This document shows, piece after piece, positions 7,478 through 16,694 of a stretch of 25,946 nt of DNA. Every line of letters starts with the position of its first letter. Position 1 is the first letter of the stretch. The DNA lies in the NCBI GenBank assembly GCA_013115135.1, contig JABANP010000635.1, positions 1 to 25,946 on the forward strand. The letters are read 5' to 3'. This DNA comes from Perkinsus olseni (taxonomy: Eukaryota; Perkinsozoa; Perkinsida; Perkinsidae). Below the pieces are notes generated by a model that saw only the letters and a program-made list of their open reading frames with translations, had not been told where the DNA came from and did no database searches. Position numbers and translations under genes: made by a program.

Positions 7478-8852
7478 TCACTTCATTGGCTGACCACAAC
7501 AGACTACTTCTTGCTCCCAAGCGAAGTCCACATCAACAGCAGACGATGACGATGATGACGATGATGGCGACCGTTCGCTCCTTGTGGCTTTTGGTACCAA
7601 TATAGTGGAGCTCTCTACGCAGCCTATCATTCGCTCAGAGAAGTGCCTCTCTCTCTTTGCCCTTTGAGACTGGTCACGGAGGTAAACGTTCTCTACAGTG
7701 GAAGTATCCTTCCATCTGCCATACTCAGCTATCTCATGCAAGGGCACTTTGGCATCGGCGAGCAGGCACACTCCTGTCCTTCTCATGCTATGTGAGGTTT
7801 TTCGGCCAACTTCTATCTCCGGATCCGTGTCCTTGAAGACGTTCTCAACCAAGGCATTTATGTCTTTAGACAGCTGGCTATACGACAACCCAAACAACGT
7901 AGGTTTCGATGCCTCGTTGGGGCCCTTTGTCCAATACTTCTGCGATCCGATGCATAGCGCATATACCATCCTCACATGGTTCACAGTAGGGCTTGCCGTG
8001 ACTGCATCCTAGGATGACAGTTTGACCACTACCGCTCTGATCCGTCTTAGATGATCGTATATGGACTTTGAGATAGGCCCCACAAGCACTTTGTGTGATA
8101 TCCGCGGGCGAGAGAGAAGCTACCTCTTTGAGGCGCAGCAGGCAAAATATCCCCGTTAAGAAGGCCACCACACTAACGGTTCTCCCAGATGGTGGATTCA
8201 GTAGCATGACCTGCTTAACTTGCTCCAACGTCAGAGTAACTGTGCGCTTCTGTTTGCGATTTCGCAGAATTCGCTTCGCAGACTGCAGCGTCAACCTGAC
8301 AAGCTCTTCGTCCGCCACTGACAAAGGAATGGTCTCAAAGAGGCGTGACTCAGTTCGTACAGTGTTCACATATTTGTATACAGTCTCGTACATGAGCGCG
8401 CACTTGGTAAGGCTGACAGTATATTCCACCAAAGCATCCGCACTAGCTGGATAAGGGGTATGCCCCTGTTCCAGACAGAACGCACAGTATCTACGGAGAA
8501 CTGATGCCCGATCCTTGTTAGTCGACTGGGCTCGTGAGCTTTCCAGATGTAAGGCCACCTCCTGGGTCGTCACTGTAGGTAATGTTCTACAATATGGTCT
8601 TGCTCTGCTTAGACACGAGAAAGGCACTGTAGTCCTTTGGGACGCCAGCGACCTGGTCACCGAGTCGTTCGACACTCGTCCTGTCACCGGGATCTCGACA
8701 ATAACCTGAGGACTTTGTCTTAGGGTAGAGCTGCAAGTGCCGTGACGCACTCTTCTGACGTGGTGACGAGCTGCAACTTGTTGTCTTAGGTCTCGTGCTC
8801 GGGAGATAGAGCGGCGGACTCGTAAATTAATCCTTCTGTCGTCCATGCGCAT
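7478..8852 (-). pseudogene. Tyrosine recombinase of the DIRS-type element, frameshifted
   Basis: Two overlapping reading frames (8852-7878 and 7984-7478) together encode a tyrosine recombinase, the enzyme that integrates DIRS circular DNA. The first frame has an N-terminal core-binding-like helical region. It then has the first catalytic arginine in GIFCLLRLKEVASL and the lysine in RSSKTDQSG. The second frame carries HSMRRTG (the HxxR motif), the tryptophan in EYGRWKD and the nucleophile tyrosine in VENVYL. All catalytic residues are therefore visible. The frames must join near 7915-7930, at AAAGGGCCCC on the coding strand, so a 1-nt length change in a homopolymer run is the likely break. A serine run follows the catalytic domain. 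This is either a mutation or a sequencing error. Confidence 0.85.
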
Positions 8853-8937
8853 TTATTGGAGGGTAACAAAGACAAATCTGAGAGTATGCAGCAAGCTTAC
8901 CCGAACGCAACCGCCATGCGCGTTAGTGAAACAGGCA

Positions 8938-11212
8938 TTAGTACATCAAGGCCCTCTGGAAAGTACGCAATATTGGCGCTGCATCAAATTCAGCGCCGAG
9001 ATGCTGAACAGTATGAAGAATAGTCGATCTGTCACTTCTGGACAGGAAATCAGCCAGGCTGTTGTTATCTCCGCGGATATGGTAAGCTGTAACCACAAAG
9101 CCACCGACTGGCCAAAGTGCGTTGAAGCTTCTCAGGATGGACTTCATCGACTGTGCCGAGGCTGAGTTTCGCCGTAATGCATGCACAGTAGGGGTATTAT
9201 CCGACAATACAATAACAAGGTCAGGCTTCCTTGTAAGTGCCCTGGTCGTTGCAACACCAGCCGCTATTAGCTCAAGGGAGCAGATATCTGCACTCGTCGG
9301 TGGGCTCCTCGTGGTGAGTTGTGATAGTTCCGTTGATTGAGAATATTCTTTGCAAAACCACTCCACATTCTCCACTGACACATCCGTGGATGGGGCGTCT
9401 AAATCGAATACAACTCCCCCAATGCCTTGCAGTGACGCGTCTGTTACAACGACTGAGCAACGATCCTCGATCGTAGCCGCCCATCCGAGCGGCTGCGAGG
9501 CAGTCGTTCCGGTCAGGCGCGGCGGAAGCAAGGACATTCAAGAATAGCCGGCAACTTTGGCAAATTGAGCTTCCCAAAGTAACATGTCGAAGGGCATGCT
9601 TTCGAGCGGCAGCCTGTAACGCGTAGAAGGGAGCCATAGCCGCCTTCAGTCTTGGAGTGATTTGCATAAGCCACGTGAGCCTGCCAGTCAATTTCTCCAG
9701 TTGAGATACCATAACGCGTCGGTCAGGGGCTGAAATGAAAGATCTCAATTGCGTAAGGAGGGCTAACCGTTTCTCCTCTGGCACACGCACTGTCTTGGAT
9801 CCAAGGTCCCATTCAAAACCTAAACTGTGGGGTGTAGACGAGATTCGGAGTTTATCATAGGCTATATTCAAGCCAACCGCTGAGTAAATGAGGAGAATCT
9901 TTGCGGTTACCTCGCATGCTCTGCTTTTGGGTACTATCCAACCCAAATCGTCAACATAGACCATGCCGGCGCCTTCCTCAGCAGAGCCACAGACTAGCTT
10001 CTTCACGAGACGATGAACACTTCCGAAGAGCCGACACCACAATAGTGGTGAGCTGCGCAGACCAAAAGGTAATCTCACATGCTGGTAGAATAGGTGGCCG
10101 ACATGATTGACCAGAAACTTGCGATCAAACTTATTAACTGGTAAGTGTCTGAACGCAGATGCAATGTCTGCTTCGATCCATACCAAAGGGTCATCAACAG
10201 TGGCAGTTTTACTCAGCTGCTGTACCAAGTAAGCGGCAGATCGTAGTCCAGGTAGACAAATAGTCTCCTCGCAGTGGACTCGTTCATTAACGCCAGAACG
10301 TCGGAGGTCATCAATCAAACGTAGTTTACCAGAAGGCTTCACCACACAAGCAATCTTCGTGCAGACAGAGTCTGGAGCAGGCTTTGAAAGAATAGTCATA
10401 TGGCCCATGGAGACTTCTTTATCCAAGCTGTCTCGTACTTGCTCAACGGCTTCCTCGCAAGACTTGTAATTCTTCCACGAGTCAGCAGCCCAAAGCGCAA
10501 GTTCATAGCCTGTGTACTTAGGTCCCTTGTCAGCAGGCCATAGACCTGATGCTTTGACTGGCTCCCGGATGCCGATATTACATCCCTTCGAAATCTCGTC
10601 ACATATTGGGAGGTCCTCCCTCTCATTAGGTCTTGTTGTAGCAACATAGAGACTCCGTAGGAGATCGGCACAGAGTGGGGAACATAATGCTTGTGCAGAG
10701 CTGCAACCGAGTAGATGTGACCAGCCGACTCGGAGCTCCTTGGCCGCAGCCTGAAGAGCGATACCGAACTTTTGATAAAGTCATCTTGCAGCCCCTGGCT
10801 GTCGCGCGGTAGCTCAGCCCAGTTGATAAAATTCATCCCATATCGGCCCTTCATGCTGCAATCTGTTGAGAGAGGCTGTTAGCAGTGACCGTAGTGGTGC
10901 CAACATCGGTAGGTCCAGATCATCATTCGAGAAAAGGTCTCAAACCAGGAGCAAAGGTCCGGGAGAAGAAGAACCATCTGTTAAGTTCTCGACCACATCC
11001 TCCTCATTGCTCACTTGAGTATTGCGAGCAAGGGTAGCATAGTACTGAAGTTGGTGCTTACGGTAATCTTCTTCAGAGCCCGTGTGTGGCACTAAGTCAC
11101 TCAGAATCTCTCTGTTGGTGAGCGTAGTCTCTCTCCGCATGCGACGCTTAGCATTTCGCACGGCTTTGGCGACAGTGGATCTGCTGTGATGGTGATTATG
11201 ATTACGGGCCAT
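8938..11212 (-). pseudogene. Reverse transcriptase-RNase H of the DIRS-type element, with three internal TGA codons and a frameshift
   Basis: One frame runs from ATG 11212 to 9272, broken only by TGA at 10942-10940, 10816-10814 and 10783-10781. The frame stays open upstream of the obvious RT ATG (10426) with pol-like sequence such as GLWPADKGPKYTGYE. RT motifs in order are LRLIDDLRRSGVNE, DIASAFRHLPV, LPFGLRSSPLLW and the catalytic YVDD. The RNase H domain lies in another frame (9537-8938), with its acidic residues in VVTDASLQG, SLELIAA, VLSDNTPT and RGDNNSLADFL, so a 1-nt shift lies near 9510-9540. The basic N-terminal part (RNAKRRMRRE) has no recognised domain and could instead be a separate small ORF. 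Confidence 0.85.
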
Positions 11213-11317
11213 TGAGTGGGAGCAAAAACTGAAAGGTCGATCCTAACCTCATATATTGACCATATTCTCAAGATAATGTAGACATCGCAGAAACTAGAAT
11301 CAGTTATTGGCAGTAAC

Positions 11318-11968
11318 TTATTGAGCAGAGGCGCTAGCTCCAGCGGCTTTGTTGCTGTTGCTAGCGTCATCTTCCTTATCATTTCTGTGATAAGGCTCAC
11401 TTCTGAAAGAGTTCGTCCTACCCTTTCCTTTCCCCTTCCCTTTAGCCGAAGGGGTTCCTTTGCCTTTCCCTTTGCCGCCTTTTCCTTTGCCAAACCCTTT
11501 GCCATTCTGCCAGCGTCTAGCCTCCTGATATCTGTGGTTGTACGCAATGTTAATCTCCATATCGAGTCTGGGGCGTACATAAGCCTCTGAACCGAAAAGC
11601 TCGGACATCGAAGTTGTCCCTGCAGCAATAGACATAGCCCCGCTTCTCCTATAGCTCGCTTCTGCGTCAAACACCACAGACATAGCATGGCACGTAAGCA
11701 ACACGGACACTTGGGCCATGTAGGACATCAAAGCTCCCAAATCAACATTGCTGCGGCCGGTTGGTGATAATTGTAAGGCCACAGCATAACGTAGAAAACA
11801 CTGATTCCATTCACCCACATTCAGAATGGATTGCTTCTTCCCGTCGGACTTGCGGCGTTGTACAACTTCGCCAGTTATAGTAGTTAAAGTCTCCACGTCC
11901 GCGTCATACGCATGGCTTGGCAAGAGGAAGTCATTTAATTCTACATAAGCCAACGGTTGGTCAACCAC
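11318..11968 (-). CDS. Gag-like protein of the DIRS-type element
   Basis: A 217-codon frame ending with TAA. The N-terminal two thirds include NVGEWNQCFLRYAVALQ and are mixed helical. The C-terminal part is very basic and glycine-rich, with many GKGKGK repeats, suited to nucleic-acid binding. This composition and its position upstream of RT match gag of DIRS elements. The start is uncertain: position 11968 is GTG, the frame stays open upstream for several codons with no ATG, and the true start may be lost or lie in a spliced exon. A palindrome CCAATTAAATTGG (11991-12003) and a TATATA-like stretch (about 12018-12023) lie just upstream. Confidence 0.7.
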   Translation of the reverse strand: MVDQPLAYVELNDFLLPSHAYDADVETLTTITGEVVQRRKSDGKKQSILNVGEWNQCFLRYAVALQLSPTGRSNVDLGALMSYMAQVSVLLTCHAMSVVFDAEASYRRSGAMSIAAGTTSMSELFGSEAYVRPRLDMEINIAYNHRYQEARRWQNGKGFGKGKGGKGKGKGTPSAKGKGKGKGRTNSFRSEPYHRNDKEDDASNSNKAAGASASAQ

Positions 11969-12425
11969 CTTCTTGACCGCCGCAACAGGACCAATTAAAT
12001 TGGGGCCAATAGATAAAGTATATAAAGATTATCAGTAAATTTTCAGAGACGCATTTCTGAGGTAGTCCACCTCAGAAATGTGTCACCGAAAATCCTTCCC
12101 GGGTGGAGCACCGGCCGGCTCCTCGAGCAAGAAGGCCCTGCTGACAAAGACGAAGAAACGTCCTAGACGTTCGGAATTTGAAGTCCGAACTCGGATCCAC
12201 GTGTTTACAATCTGTGAATGAGGTGTACTGAGAAATCTACTGCACTGTTTGTGTTGAGTATCGGCAACTTGACGGGAAATGGCCAAAAACGGCCGAAATA
12301 GGCCAAAATCGCTAAAATTTCGTAAAAAGTGAAAATTTCACTGAAATTTTTTCCGGTGAAATATTTGAAATATTTAACTGAAACTTTCTTGGAATATTTC
12401 ACTCTGAAATATTTCAGCCACCCTG
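11969..12425. other. Junction region with hairpins and an AT-rich GAAATATTTC-repeat sequence
   Basis: It contains a perfect 12-bp inverted repeat CATTTCTGAGGT-agtcc-ACCTCAGAAATG (12052-12080) and a 7-bp hairpin GTTCGGA/TCCGAAC (12169-12190). From about 12290 it is AT-rich, with repeated GAAATATTT(C) half-palindromes. Read on minus, the AT-rich block begins CAGGGTGGCTGAAATATTTC at 12425, exactly where the transposase-like coding sequence stops. This looks like the terminus of a further inserted element (CAGGG...GGC starts are common in hAT-like elements). A matching opposite end was not found. Confidence 0.45.
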
Positions 12426-12792
12426 AGTGCATGGTGTTCCCTTCTCATAAAGACAGAATGGGCAGGGGTACTTGCAGGACGCCATCCGTATTCCAACTAT
12501 CAGTGCTGCAACCTTCAGGTCGCAGGCGATCTGCTTCGGCATACCGAGGCCGAATAACGACTTGATGGGCTGCAGTCCGAAGAGAACGCCCAGGTTATGA
12601 CGCGTCTCTGCTGCCTGACCCAGACCGATGACGAACGTCTTCAGAACGCTGTTGGGACTAGAATGGTATGCACAGCCATCATCCATCGAGACGATGTTGA
12701 CCGACAGCTTGAGGAATTGCTGACCTCCATCAAACTGTAGTTTGAGTCTCGTAATGCGATCAGCTTGACCACCTGTCACCGTATGCAGTAGA

Positions 12793-12945
12793 CACGGGTG
12801 GCAAATTGGGGCGCTCCGGTGGGATTTTTTCCTATAGCTGATTGAAGTTGGCTATTCGATAGAGTGCTCAATTCTATCTGTAGGCGTGCTAAGATCCAAA
12901 ATTTGCCACTTCACCGTTTTTCCACCTTTTTTGTGTAATCGTGCG
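12793..12945. repeat. Left terminal inverted repeat of the nested transposon
   Basis: About 153 bp that match the reverse complement of 13637-13812. It lacks an internal stretch of roughly 25 bp present in the right copy (around 13715-13740). Confidence 0.9.
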
Positions 12946-13057
12946 TACTGCCGAGGTTTTATCGTCGAACTACAGCCCATAACTAAAGCAGTACCAATCA
13001 AAATTGAAAGAGTCGCGACAACTACGATAAGTATGATAAAATACGATGTGAAACGAG

Positions 13058-13449
13058 CTACTCTGGCTTGTCGAATCCGTCTAAGCCTTGCTCCTCACTT
13101 GTGCTACTGTAATCAGAGATCTCATCAGAGCCCTCAGCTTCGCAAGACTTCATGCCGCCCATGCTCCGCTGGGCTTCATCCCACTGCAGGTTCCAGTTGT
13201 AGGTAACCATACAGTCTATAAGAGCACCTTGGGTAAGCGAAGGTTGGTTACTTCGAGGTTGAAGTCGATCTGGTAGTACTCGAGGGCGCGGGTGCATACC
13301 AAGGATGTAGGCGGATTGGCACGGGCTTTATTCTTGGCTAGTGGCACACGGAAGAAGCATAAACGACATACACGATAGAGTCTGTCCAAGTGGTAGCTAT
13401 CACTCGTAGCAGAAACCTCTGGAGGGATCACCATGGATGGTTGAGTCAT
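13058..13449 (-). pseudogene. Remnant transposase ends inside the nested element
   Basis: ATG at 13449 opens the same first 76 residues as the transposase gene starting at 14841. The copy breaks at 13221, where sequence switches to a different part of the family. A second frame (13297-13058) ends in an acidic, serine-rich tail (EISDYSSTSEEQGLDGFDKPE in part) and a stop, and may be the original C-terminus. The two pieces are in different frames, so no product is expected. Confidence 0.6.
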
Positions 13450-13636
13450 TTGTTGGGTTGGGTTGAAATGGAATATGTGCTCGCGTCTTCAGCGTAGTAT
13501 AGGTTGAGTGGTTCAAGGTTCGCGCTAGCGTGGCGGTTGGAGCCCGTTGCGCGTTCGCATCAGAGGTGGTTATGACACTGTGTCATTGACAGGGGTACTC
13601 TGTTCCCAAAATTGTTTCTGAACTTGGCGCCGTGTG

Positions 13637-13812
13637 CGCACGATTGCACAAAAAAGGTGGAAAAACGGTGAAGTGGCAAATTTTGGATTTTAGCACGCCT
13701 ACAGATAGAATTGAGCACATATTCTTGTTCAGCGTCGTTCACTCTATCGAATAGCCAACTTCAATCAGCTATAGGAAAAATCCCACCGGAGCGCCCCAAT
13801 TTGCCACTCGTG
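13637..13812. repeat. Right terminal inverted repeat of the nested transposon
   Basis: About 176 bp, inverted relative to 12793-12945 and direct relative to 15029-15204. It differs from the latter by a few substitutions only. Confidence 0.9.
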
Positions 13813-15028
13813 TAGACCGTTCACATCGTTGCAGAACCCGAAGGGAGTTGGGGCTGGAGACGCTTGCGAGTCTGCTTGCAGCATGAAGTTCTCGGATACA
13901 AAGAGGGGCCCAAAGACATCCCACTTCTCATTCAACGCTTTGGATAGGCCACCGGGAGGAAAAGCGATACCCTCGCACCTCAGGATACTGCAGAGCTTAC
14001 GAGCACTGCTTTTCCCAAGTCCGAGATGCCCCAGCCGCAAGAGGTCACGAGCTCCTTCCTCGCTCAGCTGCTTGGTCGGTTGCCCGTCTCCGCGATAAGG
14101 AAAGGAGGACAGGCCAAGATAGTGATGAGAATCTGTTCTACTCCCCAGTGAGACAACCTCATTGTTCGCCAAACTCTGGGAAAACTCGTCATTAAGGCGC
14201 CTCACCAAAAACTTATCGGTGTATCCCCTCACGTCAATACGCTCTGCAAAGCCTTCCCCGGCCTCCGCGGAACAATGCGGGCGCTTCTTAACTCGCTCGC
14301 AAAGAAGGTCTTCATGCCGGTCTGCAGGCGTAAAACACTTCGAACATATCAGCTTCGGCGGTGACTGCTCAAGAGGGCGGCCAGGCTTGGGCAGCACCGA
14401 GTGAGCTCGCTCCAAGGCATTGCTCTTGGGAGAAGATGCAACCTTACACACCAGGCACCGACGCTGGTCAGAACAGAACTCGGAGCTACGAGTCGATAGG
14501 TGATCTTCGTTAGTATGCATCGCATCGACCAGGAATCGCTTTTGCTCAATCCAAGTCGAGTAGTCCACCTTCTGGGTGACGAAGTCGCTCAGCCGAGTCT
14601 GGCACGTTGGGCAGAGCACCTTGGGTAAGCGAAGGTTGGTTACTTCGAGGTTGAAGTCGATCTGGTAGTACTCGAGGGCGCGGGTGCATACCAAGGATGT
14701 AGGCGGATTGGCACGGGCTTTATTCTTGGCTAGTGGCACACGGAAGAAGCATAAACGACATACACGATAGAGTCTGTCCAAGTGGTAGCTATCACTCGTA
14801 GCAGAAACCTCTGGAGGGATCACCATGGATGGTTGAGTCATTTGTTGGGTTGGGTTGAAATGGAATATGTGCTCGCGTCTTCAGCGTAGTATAGGTTGAG
14901 TGGTTCAAGGTTCGCGCTAGCGTGGCGGTTGGAGCCCGTTGCGCGTTCGCATCAGAGGTGGTTATGACACTGTGTCATTGACAGGGGTACTCTGTTCCCA
15001 AAATTGTTTCTGAACTTGGCGCCGTGTG

Positions 15029-15204
15029 CGCACGATTGCACAAAAAAGGTGGAAAAACGGTGAAGTGGCAAATTTTGGATTTTAGCACGCCCACAGATAG
15101 AATTGAGCACATATTATTGTTCAGCGTCGTTCACTCTATCGAATAGCCAACTTCAATCAGCTATAGGAAGAATCCCACCGGAGCGCCCCAATTTGCCACC
15201 CGTG
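15029..15204. repeat. Right terminal inverted repeat of the large transposon
   Basis: Matches 13637-13812 with few substitutions and ends CCACCCGTG, followed by TAGA (15205-15208). TAGA is presumably the target duplication; its left partner is lost with the left end. Confidence 0.88.
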
Positions 15205-15246
15205 TAGAGTTCTGCGACAAACTGAGAGTTAGCGAGTGCTGCCACG

Positions 15247-15267
15247 GGCCACGGGTGACCCGTGGCC
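15247..15267. repeat. 21-bp near-perfect palindrome next to the transposon
   Basis: GGCCACGGGT, one G, ACCCGTGGCC. Its centre CACGGGTGACCCGTG resembles two transposon termini head to head, 42 bp beyond the right end of the large element. Apart from this palindrome nothing is recognised between 15209 and about 15480. Confidence 0.6.
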
Positions 15268-15479
15268 TATCGGCCAACTTCGCGGATACAGCACCTGAAC
15301 AAGCAGTCTGATGGACGAAACAATTGCGTCGAAGTAGCGTGAACAATAGTCTTATAGGTTAACACCGTCAATATAACCTGGACTTTAAGCTGGATTCTCC
15401 ATAGCTACCCGGTCGGGTGGCACCCGCGAGGAAATGGGGCGAAACTATACCAACGTACCGTTAACAACGACATAAACAA

Positions 15480-16670
15480 TAACAAAAAACTTGACACAAT
15501 ATGCGACAGGCACTCAGCGACAGAAAAAGGCGACTCGCTTCCCACGATTGACAAGACACCAAGATTGTGATGATGCTCGGTTTCACGTACGGGACCACCG
15601 CAATGTCCCCGCTATGGAAATATCAAATAGAGGTGCCGGTAACTGAGAGAACATGAACTGCACCTGCGATTGAGTGCCTCCATAATCAGCAGAGCACCGA
15701 GAGACCACAATCAACCTACAAGGGACCGCACGAGTATAAGTGCCGAAATGAGCGCACCGTAAGGAAATAGTGTATAGGTCTTCCCTATGACGACCGCCGT
15801 AGTTCTTCTGTTACTCCGAGCATCGCAAGCTAGGTTTAAAAGCTCAGCTTAAAAGATGCTTAGTTAGAGATGACGCTATGGAAAATACGCAGGGACCTGA
15901 TTCAGGTCACCTGAAGCCTTCAGGCTGAAGGAAAGCTTAGATGATTAAGGGGTAAACTGTCTGGGCGATAGACCCGATACGGAGCGTTGGACAGGGCTAA
16001 GGTCCAAATGAGCTCACCGGTATTCGGTAGGGGGACTTGATTGAGATGACATGCGAATAACATCTCTAGCAAGAACCCCGCTGGGGTACAAAAGAGGTCG
16101 GGCCCCGACTCGGGGCCTTCCTGGCACAGACGAAGGGGCTGTATACAATATTCAGCCCAATTCCTACAGCCAGGAAAATGAAATAAGATGTCTAGCATGC
16201 TTGTCAAGTTACCAAGGGGCTTCGGGCCGACCTTTCTGCTGACGCCGAGAATGGTTACGCAGTATGCAAGACATCGTGGCGGATGAACTGAAGCTTCGAG
16301 CGTGTGTGCTGCCGCGATCCGTCACTGGCGGTAGACACGACTGCCGAAGAGTCCTCGTGCCATCATCTCGTGTGGACAGGATTACAAGTTGCAGTAACAC
16401 AGCAATGCGTCGAAAACGGAACCGTACCTGTGAGTGCGTTTCGAAAACTTGACTGTTTTAGGGATCATCTCGCAGTGACTGCTGGCCTTTCAGCCAGCTT
16501 GGTGCAAAAACGACTCCGTGGGATCCTCCCGCTTCGCGACTGATGTCGGTCGGGTAAGGGCCTTACCGTAAAGCCCTTTCAATGAAAAGCTTTCAACCAG
16601 TCACCAGTACTGCCTGGCATAAGTATAAGAGGTATCGGATATCAAAATCACTTCCCACAAGCCAGAAAAC
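15480..16670 (-). pseudogene. UbiA-type prenyltransferase pseudogene (copy 1)
   Basis: Degraded relative of the genes at 21056-22147 and 24922-25946. Matches in order on the minus strand are about 16670-16595 (SGLWEVILIS, related to FGLWKVILVS), 16200-16030 (ACHLNQVPLPNTG preserved) and 15900-15780 (exon 2 with GCGGTCGTCAT, but several stops). Exon 3 matches 15660-15490 around ATTGCGGTGGT and GTCAATCGTGGGAAG. The block 16223-16594 has no counterpart in the other copies and interrupts the first exon. The 5' third of the gene, including the NDxxD motif, is absent. Stops and frame changes rule out function. Confidence 0.75.
16223..16594. other. Sequence interrupting the UbiA pseudogene
   Basis: No counterpart in the other UbiA copies. 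It has a short plus-strand ORF (16304-16543) without recognised similarity, hairpin GCTGGC/GCCAGC near 16480-16497, and GGTAAGG-g-CCTTACC at 16553-16567. It may be a small insertion. Terminal repeats or a target duplication were not seen. Confidence 0.35.
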
Positions 16671-16694
16671 TCACTGCGTTTTCCGGCTTGTGGG
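16654..16694. repeat. 17-bp hairpin at the edge of the UbiA pseudogene
   Basis: CCCACAAGCCAGAAAAC (16654-16670), 7-nt loop, GTTTTCCGGCTTGTGGG (16678-16694), with one mismatch. The left arm is pseudogene sequence, so the right arm looks like an inverted copy made at a breakpoint. Confidence 0.75.

Larger units (their letters stand above)
6462..12003 (-). mobile_element. DIRS-type tyrosine-recombinase retrotransposon, decayed
   Basis: On the minus strand the order is gag-like ORF, RT-RNase H, tyrosine recombinase, then a split direct repeat. This is the layout of DIRS-order elements with split direct repeats (PAT/Ngaro type), where the 3' end reads B1-A2-B2. Here B1 is 7352-6988, A2 is 6987-6827 (161 bp) and B2 is 6826-6462. 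No copy of A2 is found upstream of gag, so the 5' end (A1) is missing or lies outside the sequence I can connect. The right boundary near 12003 is therefore approximate. No methyltransferase domain was seen. In-frame TGA codons and frameshifts make this copy inactive as read. Confidence 0.8.
12793..13812. mobile_element. Nested 1020-bp non-autonomous transposon (internal deletion derivative)
   Basis: It starts CACGGGTGGC and ends GCCACTCGTG, flanked by TAGA at 12789-12792 and 13813-13816 (a 4-bp target-site duplication). Its right 592 bp copy the 5' end of the transposase gene and right terminus of the large element. Its left 428 bp carry the other terminus and a short coding-like tail. It therefore arose by loss of the central transposase gene and inserted into a full-length family member. 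Confidence 0.88.
12426..14841 (-). pseudogene. Transposase-like gene interrupted by a nested transposon
   Basis: The first part (14841-13813) encodes about 343 residues with several CxxC pairs: CRLC, CPTC, CLVC and ICSKC. These suggest an N-terminal zinc-binding region. The second part (12788-12426) continues with FDGGQQFLKLSVN, ACDLKVAALIVGI and YPCPFC, a pattern I associate with transposon proteins of cnidarians and other eukaryotes, though no family name can be given. Removing the 1020-bp insertion and one TAGA copy (1024 bp) brings both parts into the same frame, so this was one gene. The C-terminus is lost at 12425. The nested copy preserves a candidate C-terminus ending in an acidic, serine-rich tail. 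The aspartates in DGG and CDLK may be catalytic; this is inference. Confidence 0.7.
12426..15204 (-). mobile_element. DNA transposon of unassigned family, truncated on the left and hosting a nested relative
   Basis: The right terminal inverted repeat is 15029-15204, ending CCACCCGTG and followed by TAGA. It drives toward a transposase-like gene on minus (14841 to 12426). The left part is missing beyond 12425. The last 592 bp (14613-15204) are about 99% identical to 13221-13812 of the nested element at a constant offset of 1392, which shows the two belong to one family. Terminal sequence CACGGGTGGCAAATTGG and a 4-bp target duplication do not let me name a superfamily with confidence. Confidence 0.75.

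Noticed and set aside
11969..12060. A1 repeat of the DIRS-type element
   Set aside because: Direct comparison with 6827-6987 showed no match on either strand.
16304..16543. Plus-strand ORF inside the UbiA pseudogene insertion
   Set aside because: Short, no recognised domain, and no paralogue in the window.
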